Positions 16,306-21,994 of a stretch of DNA of 64,000 bases are shown here, piece by piece. Each line of letters opens with the position of its first letter. Within the stretch, counting starts at the first letter, position 1. The position numbers were made by a program, and so were the translations under genes. The notes beneath the pieces are model-generated. The model did not search any database, was not told where the DNA came from, and worked only from the letters and a program-made list of their open reading frames with translations. Source of the stretch: Lutimaribacter saemankumensis (GTDB taxonomy: Bacteria > Pseudomonadota > Alphaproteobacteria > Rhodobacterales > Rhodobacteraceae); contig NZ_FNEB01000001.1 of NCBI RefSeq assembly GCF_900100005.1, positions 682,001-746,000 on the forward strand, in the 5' to 3' direction.

Positions 16306-16468
16306 GGAAACGCGGATAAACCGTGAGGGCGGCAAGTGGACGGTATACGTCCGTAGCAGCGCTGAGAGGGCCACACAGGCGGCTTGGCTGTCTCTGGGCG
16401 GCTGTGGCGATGCAAAGGTCGCCTTTCGCCTGTGGCTATCCCTGCTTGGCGACAAGGGACGCAAATGA
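16295..16468 (+). CDS. Small hypothetical protein (mobile-element operon)
   Basis: The 57-residue protein MATKETRINREGGKWTVYVR, then SSAERATQAAWLSLGGCGDA, overlaps the 34-residue ORF upstream by 11 bases and the HTH gene downstream by four (ATGA). It is basic, with a beta-like GGKWTVYV and a helical C-terminal half (KVAFRLWLSLLGDKG). I do not recognise a family. Its location inside a translationally coupled run of DNA-binding-type genes suggests a role with them. Confidence 0.6.
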   Translation: MATKETRINREGGKWTVYVRSSAERATQAAWLSLGGCGDAKVAFRLWLSLLGDKGRK

Positions 16469-16860
16469 GCCTTAAGCGCTACAAGCATCAAAAGAAAGGA
16501 GCTGGGCGTCATGTCCAGCTCCAGGAGTGGCTTCAGCAAACCGAAGCTTGGGCCACACTCACCCCCGGCCCTCGCGCGCTCTACATCGAGCTGAAACGCC
16601 GCTTCAACGGCACGAACAACGGCAAGATATACCTAAGCCACCGCGATGCCGCAGAGGCGATAAACGTGCATAAGAATACGGTAGGCGGATATTTCCGCGA
16701 GCTTGAACAACGCGGCTTTATCCGCATGACCAAGGGCGCGCATCTGGGGTCAGAAGGCTACGGCAAGGCCGCGCAATGGGCGCTCTGCGAAATGCCGACC
16801 TGCGACGGCGTAAAGGCAGACCATGCGTTCCGCACCTGGACGGAAAGGACCAACCAGTAA
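16465..16860 (+). CDS. Helix-turn-helix protein (winged-helix, replication-initiator-like)
   Basis: The 131-residue protein begins MSLKRYKHQKKGAGRHVQLQ, then EWLQQTEAWATLTPGPRALY. A winged helix follows at about residues 35-100 with IYLSHRDAAEAINVHKNTVG as the HTH and YFRELEQRGFIRMTKGAH as recognition helix and wing. The layout resembles Rhodobacterales element proteins related to replication or initiator HTH families. The stop at 16858-16860 follows AFRTWTERTNQ. Immediately across the stop is CAGTA-N3-TTCTG (16855-16867), an imperfect palindrome. A diverged copy of the last 22 codons recurs at 17639 onward, there followed by four CACAA-N3-TTGTG palindromes. The start overlaps the previous gene as ATGA. 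DNA-binding is well supported; replication role is inference. Confidence 0.75.
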   Translation: MSLKRYKHQKKGAGRHVQLQEWLQQTEAWATLTPGPRALYIELKRRFNGTNNGKIYLSHRDAAEAINVHKNTVGGYFRELEQRGFIRMTKGAHLGSEGYGKAAQWALCEMPTCDGVKADHAFRTWTERTNQ

Positions 16861-16867
16861 AATTCTG
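16855..16867. repeat. Imperfect 5-3-5 palindrome at the HTH gene stop
   Basis: CAGTA-AAA-TTCTG: the half-sites match at four of five positions when one is reverse-complemented. It has the same 13-base architecture as the four palindromes at 17708-17830 and lies within four bases of the equivalent alignment position. It could be the cognate, differently-specified site of the full-length HTH gene, or chance. Confidence 0.35.
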
Positions 16868-17021
16868 TATTCAACCGGTGAAGCTTTTACTAAAGCAATT
16901 TGCGAACACGCGGCCTGGCCGAAACCCGCATTACAGGCATCAAAACAGTTTGGTTCGAATGGAGGCGTTGCAATATTTCGACCGAATGGTAGGGTTTTTT
17001 TATTCGACTAGGGAGAAAGTA

Positions 17022-17573
17022 ATGAAATTAAAGAGCTTGGTAGCAGCCGCCTTGTTGATTGCGCCAGTAGGCGCGAATGCAACGCCGCTGCATCTTGAAT
17101 ATAGCGTTGAAGCACAAGGTGCCGGATACGCTTACAACTTTTTGCTGACCGCAGATAACAACGACGGTTCTTTGAACCTTGGTGACACCTTTGATTGGTT
17201 TATTATCGGTGATGCAAATAGCACTGCATCTCCTTTCTCCGAAGGCGCCACATTCTTCACTTCGGTCCCGAGTGGCTGGCTTGCGACGTCTTCAGGCGGC
17301 GCCCACAATGGCCCGACTTTGGGGTTTGGCGCAAATGTTACCGAGCCCGGCTGGGCTCCGTCGGTTGGAGAGAGCATCTCCTTCAGCGGATTTTCCACAA
17401 CATACTTGGGCGAAGGCAGCTTGTTGTGGTCAAACTTGGTCGGAACGGGCACCAAAGCGAATTTCGTCGCGGCGTCGCTGGCGGCGGTTCCAGTCCCGGC
17501 AGCACTGCCGCTTCTAATCACATGCTTTGGCGGTTTGGGCTTTATCGCACGGCGCAAACGCAAAGCGGCCTAA
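17022..17573 (+). CDS. VPLPA-CTERM-type surface protein
   Basis: The 183-residue protein starts MKLKSLVAAALLIAPVGANA, a Sec signal peptide cleaved near ANA-TP. A beta-rich acidic body of about 130 residues follows. It ends VPVPAALPLLITCFGGLGFI-ARRKRKAA, an exosortase tail (VPxPA, hydrophobic helix, basic stop). Such proteins are exported, cut and anchored by an exosortase (XrtD is the partner I recall for VPLPA tails), which is not in this window. GGGAGAAAG lies just before ATG 17022. A strong terminator follows at 17599. The gene is flanked by two copies of the HTH-gene 3' end. The signal peptide strongly resembles that of the gene at 19142-19651. Confidence 0.88.
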   Translation: MKLKSLVAAALLIAPVGANATPLHLEYSVEAQGAGYAYNFLLTADNNDGSLNLGDTFDWFIIGDANSTASPFSEGATFFTSVPSGWLATSSGGAHNGPTLGFGANVTEPGWAPSVGESISFSGFSTTYLGEGSLLWSNLVGTGTKANFVAASLAAVPVPAALPLLITCFGGLGFIARRKRKAA

Positions 17574-17598
17574 AACAGTCCTAAAAGAAATCAGTGGA

Positions 17599-17628
17599 CG
17601 GGGGTGCTCAAATGCGCCCCCGTTTTTT
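17599..17628 (+). terminator. Rho-independent terminator
   Basis: Stem CGGGGGTGC (17599-17607) and GCGCCCCCG (17614-17622) with one G-T pair and a 6-base loop, followed by six T (17623-17628). It directly follows the VPLPA gene at 17022-17573 and separates it from the duplicated HTH fragment. Confidence 0.9.
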
Positions 17629-17707
17629 CTGCCGTGCAAAATGCTTAACCGTAACGGTGTTCAGCCTAACCTCGCATTCCGCACCTGGATCGAACAAAAA
17701 AGCCCGT

Positions 17708-17720
17708 CACAAAAATTGTG
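17708..17720. repeat. Palindrome 1, CACAA-AAA-TTGTG (candidate iteron/operator)
   Basis: Perfect 5-base inverted half-sites with a 3-base A spacer, preceded by GT and followed by CC. It is the first of four such sites at the duplicated HTH-gene end. Confidence 0.7.
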
Positions 17721-17729
17721 CCTGACCGT

Positions 17730-17742
17730 CACAATAATTGTG
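17730..17742. repeat. Palindrome 2, CACAA-TAA-TTGTG
   Basis: Perfect half-sites, 22 bases (about two helical turns) after palindrome 1. Preceded by CCGT as in palindromes 1 and 3. Confidence 0.7.
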
Positions 17743-17782
17743 TTTTCGACCCGCCGCGCGAAACCCAGAACGACGAAACCGT

Positions 17783-17795
17783 CCCAAAAATTGTG
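17783..17795. repeat. Palindrome 3, CCCAA-AAA-TTGTG
   Basis: One mismatch in the left half-site; 53 bases after palindrome 2. Followed by CCATATT, which recurs after palindrome 4 as CCATATA. Confidence 0.65.
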
Positions 17796-17817
17796 CCATA
17801 TTAGCGCCGCAAGGCGT

Positions 17818-17830
17818 CACAATAGTTGTG
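17818..17830. repeat. Palindrome 4, CACAA-TAG-TTGTG
   Basis: Perfect half-sites, 35 bases after palindrome 3 and 12 bases before the stop codon of the minus-strand VPLPA gene. Confidence 0.7.
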
Positions 17831-17842
17831 CCATATATACAT

Positions 17843-18683
17843 TTAGCCATGGGGTACGGTTTGTCTCGACTTTCTTCGGCCTACGAAACCAATTCCGAAT
17901 AGCACACTACCAAGAAACACAAACGATGCCGGGAGCGGCACAGTCGCAGAAGGCGGAAGATACTTGGAGTCGACACAGCCGGAAGCGTTGCCCGTGCAAA
18001 ATTCGTAAATGCGAAAACTAGAGTTGGAAGCGGCGAAACTAAAGGTAGCCTGCACCGCCGAAGTGTCGGTCAGGTCAACATTTACCCCACCCACCAAGTC
18101 CGCGAAAGCGACTTCAAGCGTAAATGGCTGGGTCGGGTCATTGCTTTGCAAAACTGGCGGAATATCAATGCTCGAAGCGCCTGAAAGCGCTTCTAAGGGA
18201 TTTGTTTCATAGGCTCTTGCAACAAAAGTAAACGGTACGTCCCTTACGAACGGATTGTCCGTGAGACGTTGTCCGAACAGCATTTCACCACGAAGAATGA
18301 AACGATCTGAAATGCCGCCATCTGTCAGGTCCACCCCCAAGTCTCCCTGTACACCATTCAGCCCGTTGTCCAGGTCATAGGTCCATGTACTTATGCTTTG
18401 CATGCGGCTGGGATACCCGGCTTTCAGCAAGGTAGTTAGCGAAAGAGAATTATCCACGAAATCCGCTTCAGCGATACCGTCGATTGCGTCGATTTTCGCG
18501 TCCCTCTGCCCACCAAGCGCCGACGGGTCATCAAAGGATCGAGTCGCAGTTTCCCCCGGCCCCACGATAAAGGGAATGGTGGTAGGGCTTCCGTGAAAAA
18601 GGTCGATAGTAACTGCGCTTGCCTGTTCTACGTTAAAAAAAAAGACAAGCCAACGCCAGCAAATGAAATTTTGAATTCCTCAT
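17843..18683 (-). CDS. VPLPA-CTERM surface protein with a homopolymer frameshift in the signal peptide
   Basis: Minus-strand ATG at 18681-18683 has AGGGGG seven bases upstream and encodes MRNSKFHLLALACLFF, a signal-peptide start. A run of nine T in the coding strand (18635-18643) then forces a TAA stop. With eight T the frame reads on NVEQASA-VTIDLFHGSP through to the stop at 17843, giving about 279 residues. ASA-V is a good signal-peptidase site. The body is acidic and beta-rich (DLGVDLTDGGISDRFILRGE). The tail ATVPLPASFVFLGSVLFGIG then RRKSRQ is a textbook VPLPA-CTERM anchor. As sequenced, only an internal GTG (18565) could start without a signal peptide. Either a sequencing or assembly error, a pseudogene, or a phase-variable gene. 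Confidence 0.75.
18635..18643. repeat. A9 homopolymer in signal-peptide codons (possible phase-variation tract)
   Basis: Nine consecutive A on the plus strand (T on the coding strand). One base fewer would join the start, signal peptide and body of the VPLPA gene in a single frame. Slipped-strand mispairing at such tracts is a known on/off switch for surface proteins. Confidence 0.55.
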
Positions 18684-18824
18684 ATTTTACCCCCTGGTTC
18701 AGGTTGAAGAGTAACAAATCCGGTCTATCCGGTCAAAATTCAGCAATTTTTGAACCAATGAATTACCAGCAAGTCTATGTGTACGCTCGAGTTTCAGAGC
18801 AGACAGTTTTATAGGAGCAGCAGG

Positions 18825-19010
18825 ATGCAGACAGGAAACGACTTGAAACAGGCGCGTATTGCCTTGGGCTGGAGCCAAAGAGAATTGGCCCAACGCGCAG
18901 GCATCGACAGAAAAGCAGTCAGCTATTGGGAAATGCGCGCTGTGCTGGACTCGAAAGGCTACGCAACGGGAAAAATGGCTGCTGTTTTAGGTGGGGAATT
19001 TTCGGACTAG
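18825..19010 (+). CDS. XRE-type small HTH protein, probably truncated
   Basis: The 61-residue protein starts MQTGNDLKQARIALGWSQRE, then LAQRAGIDRKAVSYWEMRAV, a Cro/C1-type helix-turn-helix ending GKMAAVLGGEFSD. AGGAG lies seven bases before ATG 18825. Family members I recall continue with a second half containing VPLNR-CGAKTR and a Gly-Lys-rich zinc-ribbon-like end. Here a neighbouring frame continues FGLVRARKPADYVLAQRYSS, then EIDVPLNRTNKSGEHE to a stop near 19126, so the gene appears frameshifted near 19005 and shortened. It is divergent from the frameshifted VPLPA gene. Confidence 0.65.
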   Translation: MQTGNDLKQARIALGWSQRELAQRAGIDRKAVSYWEMRAVLDSKGYATGKMAAVLGGEFSD

Positions 19011-19095
19011 TACGCGCGCGGAAGCCTGCGGATTATGTGTTAGCCCAACGTTACAGTTCTGAAATTGACGTGCCATTAAATCGCACAAATAAATC

Positions 19096-19115
19096 GGGCG
19101 AGCATGAGCTCGCCC
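19096..19115. terminator. Hairpin terminator between convergent genes
   Basis: Perfect 8-bp stem GGGCGAGC (19096-19103) with GCTCGCCC (19108-19115), loop ATGA. On the minus strand it is followed by GATTTATTTG, serving the VPLPA gene at 19142-19651; on the plus strand it ends the small HTH gene. Confidence 0.7.
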
Positions 19116-19141
19116 AACTCGAATAGTATTAAGAGGTCGAT

Positions 19142-19651
19142 CTAGGTCAACTTTGACTTACGCCGACGAGTCAACCCTAAGGCACCAATACCAGTCGCAA
19201 GGAATATTACACCTGCAGGCAATGGAACAACACCGCTAATATCTCTAGAGGTTACACTGGCCGAACCATCATCGATAAACGACCCCTGAACTATCGATGG
19301 GCCCCAAGCGGTCGCGAATGTAGTGGCGAAGTTCTCCAAGCGAACGTAGAAATCATTGGTGCCAAAAGACGCAGCAACACCACCTATCGACCCATAGAGA
19401 AGAATAGTGTTCACGCCAAAGGGATTTTCGTAAAGAACCGAACCATCAACCGCGAAATTGATGCTGTTGATTGTCAATCCTGCGCTTTGGCCAGAACCTG
19501 TAGCAAGCAGATCGGTATCAAGAGTTATGTCCAAGACTGCTGGGTTCGGTGAACCTGTTGTGCCCATGGAGATTACATGGTTGATTGTCGCTGCATGAAC
19601 TGGCGCGCTCACCAAGAGCGCCGCGGCTGCAGCAAGAGCTTTCAGTTTCAT
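19142..19651 (-). CDS. VPLPA-CTERM surface protein
   Basis: The 169-residue protein starts MKLKALAAAAALLVSAPVHA, a Sec signal peptide cleaved near VHA-AT. It has a beta-rich body (NHVISMGTTGSPNPAVLDIT; LLYGSIGGVAASFGTNDF) and the tail VVPLPAGVIFLATGIGALGL-TRRRKSKLT, a canonical VPLPA-CTERM motif. Expected fate: export, exosortase cleavage and attachment at the outer surface. No exosortase or polysaccharide cluster is adjacent. GC is lower than in core genes. Its first 20 residues closely match the VPLPA gene at 17022, suggesting shared ancestry of the signal regions. Confidence 0.9.
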   Translation of the reverse strand: MKLKALAAAAALLVSAPVHAATINHVISMGTTGSPNPAVLDITLDTDLLATGSGQSAGLTINSINFAVDGSVLYENPFGVNTILLYGSIGGVAASFGTNDFYVRLENFATTFATAWGPSIVQGSFIDDGSASVTSRDISGVVPLPAGVIFLATGIGALGLTRRRKSKLT

Positions 19652-20124
19652 GGTGTAATTTTCCCCCTAGATTTTTTCTTATGCATCAACAACGGTACCC
19701 TACCTTTTATTCCTCCCAAAGAAATTTCTCAGCCTCCACAGGGAATTATGCATTTCCCTAGAAAGTTATCCGAATAAGCAAAACAATCCCCCCCCCCAAA
19801 GCGGGCATTGTTTCGCTTTTCGGAGCGCAAATGTTCAAATTTTAGAAACAAGCTTGGAGCGCGGGCTTTGTGGCAACAGTCAAAACGATGAAACACTAGA
19901 TAAGCAACGAGCCGCAAAGGGCTGAACAGAAGAGAACTCACAGAATTTCGCCTGCTTTGGAGCAGCCATAAGACTGGGACTTTGCTCCCCAAAGTCAGTC
20001 TGCATCGTGCAAAGTATTCCTATGTCAGTCCAAGCCTTGCGAAAGATTAAAGGGGGACGACAGGGGGGACTGGATTTGGATAAAATAAAATAGCTCAATT
20101 AATTCAAATATTTAAAGAATTAAC
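19652..20124. other. AT-rich noncoding interval with a C10 tract in a hairpin
   Basis: About 470 bases between the VPLPA gene and tRNA-Thr with no supported gene. It contains an inverted repeat AAACAAT (19781-19787)/ATTGTTT (19807-19813) whose loop includes ten consecutive C (19788-19797). This could be a terminator or a regulatory hairpin. The start contains the promoter of the minus-strand VPLPA gene. Composition is much more AT-rich than the core. Confidence 0.5.
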
Positions 20125-20200
20125 TGGTGCCCCCACACGGACTCGAACCGCGGACCTACTGATTACAAATCAGTTGCTCTACCAGCTGAGCTATAGGGGC
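20125..20200 (-). tRNA. tRNA-Thr (anticodon UGU)
   Basis: Read on the minus strand, the 7-bp acceptor stem GCCCCTA pairs with TGGGGGC, the D-arm contains AGCTCAGCTGGTAGAGC, and the anticodon stem ACTGA/TCAGT encloses TTTGTAA, giving UGU. The T-arm GTTCGAGTC is present, and the discriminator A and CCA are encoded (20125-20128). Its 3' end faces the accessory region at 7-20 kb, the usual orientation of an integration site. Confidence 0.95.
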
Positions 20201-20249
20201 ACTGCGGGCGGGAATACGAAAACCGGGGCGCCCGCGCAAGAGGGAAAGA

Positions 20250-21908
20250 TCAGCGATTTGCCCGTGCCAGCAGGCCCACCGCAGCCAGCCCCACGAGGAT
20301 CACCAGCACGGCCGCCGGGGCGGCATCTCCGAGGTTCTCGAGGCTGGCCTGGTCATGCACCCGCGTGGCCAGGGTGTCGAAGTTGAAAGGCCGCAGCAGC
20401 AGCGTGGCAGGCAACTCCTTGACGCAATCCACAAACACGAGCAGCAGCGCCGAACCGACAGACGCGCGGATCAGCGGGTAATAGACCTGCCCCAGCACCT
20501 GCCCCTGCGTGCGCCCCAGCGACCTGGCGGCCATCGGCAGGCTGGGCGACACGCGCCCCATCGCCGCATCCGCCGCGCCCTGCGCGATCGCGAAGAACCG
20601 CACCCCGTAGGCCAGCACAAGCGCAAAGGCCGACCCGGTCAGGACCAGCCCGATATCTATGCCGGTCGCCGCTTCGACCCCATCGGCCAGAACGTGATCG
20701 ACGCTGGCCAGAGGGATCAGGATTCCGACCCCCAGCACGGCGCCGGGCGCGGCGTAACCGATCGTCGTCAGCGGCAAGAGCAGCCTTGGCAGGTTGCGCC
20801 CCGACAGCCGCACGCCGTAGACCATGAAGACACCTGCCAGCACAGTCACTACAGCCGCCGTACCCCCGACGCTGAGCGTGTTCCAGAGCGCGCGCAGAAG
20901 CTCGGGATCGGCCCAGCGGTCGGCATTGCCCAGCGCGTGCGAGGTAATGACCGAAGCCGGAAGAACGAAGCCCAGCGCGAAAGGCAGGAAACACGCGGCA
21001 AAGGCCAGCGTACCGGCAAGCCCCGTCAGCCGGTGGCGCGGCACCGGGCGGTGGCGGCCGGACATGTTGAAGAACCGCAGCCTGCGGCGGCTGAACTTCT
21101 CGAGCGTCACAAGAAGGATCACCAGAACCAGCACGACGCTGGCGATCTGCGCCGCGCCTCCGGCATTGTTGCTTTCCAGCCAGACGCTGAAAATGCCGGT
21201 GGTCAGCGTCTGCACGGCAAAGTAATCGACCGTGCCGAAATCGTTCACGGTTTCCATCATCACGATGGCCATGCCTGCGGCGATGGCCGGGCGCGCCAAC
21301 GGCAGGCCGACGCGCAGAAAGCGGCCCAGCGGTCCTGCCCCGAGGCTCATGGCGACCTCTTCGCTGGCGCCCGATTGTTCGCGGAACGCCGCGCGGGTCA
21401 AAAGATAGACATAAGGGTAAAGCGCCGCCGTCAGCACCACGATGGCTGCGCCCATCGACCGGATTTCGGGAAACCAGTAATCGCGCGCGTTCTGCCAGCC
21501 CATCACCTGGCGCAACCCAGTCTGCACGGGCCCTGCGTATTCCAGCAGATCGACCAGCGCATAGGCCCCGACATAGGCCGGGATCGCCAGCGGCAGCAAA
21601 AGCAACCATTCCAGCCAGCGCGACAAGAAGAACCGGTACCGCGTGATCAGCCACGCGGCCCCGGTGCCCACCATCCCCGACAGGATGCCGACCGACAGCA
21701 TCAGCACGGCCGTGTTGCCGAGATATCTGGGCAGGGTCGTCGAGATCAGGTGCGGCCAGATGTTTTCCTTGGGCGTCAACGCGATGACAAGAACCGACAG
21801 GATTGGCGCCAGAACGACGGCCGCGATCAGAACGGCCCCGGCGGACCAGACACCGCCGCCCGGCAGAATGCGTCGCGCGCGCGTTGGATTGATGGCTGTA
21901 TCGGTCAT
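20250..21908 (-). CDS. Fe3+-type ABC transporter permease (fused two-domain, SfuB/FbpB-like)
   Basis: The 552-residue protein has about 12 transmembrane segments in two homologous halves. Each carries an EAA-type coupling loop (EEVAMSLGAGPLGRFLRVGL in the first half; MAARSLGRTQGQVLGQVYYP in the second), the hallmark of fused permeases for ferric iron import. Start ATG 21906-21908. Normally a periplasmic iron-binding protein and an ATPase accompany it; neither is in this window, so it is an orphan here and must pair with components elsewhere. Divergent from the sulfotransferase-like gene across 86 nt. Confidence 0.88.
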   Translation of the reverse strand: MTDTAINPTRARRILPGGGVWSAGAVLIAAVVLAPILSVLVIALTPKENIWPHLISTTLPRYLGNTAVLMLSVGILSGMVGTGAAWLITRYRFFLSRWLEWLLLLPLAIPAYVGAYALVDLLEYAGPVQTGLRQVMGWQNARDYWFPEIRSMGAAIVVLTAALYPYVYLLTRAAFREQSGASEEVAMSLGAGPLGRFLRVGLPLARPAIAAGMAIVMMETVNDFGTVDYFAVQTLTTGIFSVWLESNNAGGAAQIASVVLVLVILLVTLEKFSRRRLRFFNMSGRHRPVPRHRLTGLAGTLAFAACFLPFALGFVLPASVITSHALGNADRWADPELLRALWNTLSVGGTAAVVTVLAGVFMVYGVRLSGRNLPRLLLPLTTIGYAAPGAVLGVGILIPLASVDHVLADGVEAATGIDIGLVLTGSAFALVLAYGVRFFAIAQGAADAAMGRVSPSLPMAARSLGRTQGQVLGQVYYPLIRASVGSALLLVFVDCVKELPATLLLRPFNFDTLATRVHDQASLENLGDAAPAAVLVILVGLAAVGLLARANR

Positions 21909-21994
21909 GCCATTCCCTTGCCCGAAACCGGTTTAACTGTCCAGAAAAGAGCGTATATTGCGCCCCTGTCACGACCATAAGAACCGGAAACCCC

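Larger units (their letters stand above)
17639..17842 (+). pseudogene. Duplicated 3' end of the HTH gene (fragment)
   Basis: From AAATGC at 17639, 36 of the first 51 bases match 16790-16840 without gaps. In the same reading frame this gives MLNRNGVQPNLAFRTWIEQK against MPTCDGVKADHAFRTWTERT of the intact gene. It has no upstream HTH domain, so it is only the C-terminal end. Instead of stopping, the frame runs on through repeated PSQKLC-like words, produced by the palindromes at 17708-17830. Conservation of the gene end plus adjacent palindromes suggests a tandem copy that lost its 5' part, or a recombination scar. Confidence 0.7.

Noticed and set aside
16823-17011. 62-codon frame across the HTH stop and the following intergenic region
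   Set aside because: Mostly overlaps the HTH gene in another frame, has no ribosome site or family match; the intergenic DNA there more likely holds the VPLPA promoter.
17708-17830. CRISPR-like array
   Set aside because: Repeats are 13-base palindromes with unequal short spacing (9, 40 and 22 bases between) and no cas genes; the iteron/operator explanation fits better.
7682-20124. Complete prophage or anti-phage defence island
   Set aside because: No capsid, portal, terminase, lysis or known defence genes (restriction, Abi, CBASS, retron, toxin-antitoxin) were recognised; only element-type small regulators and surface proteins.
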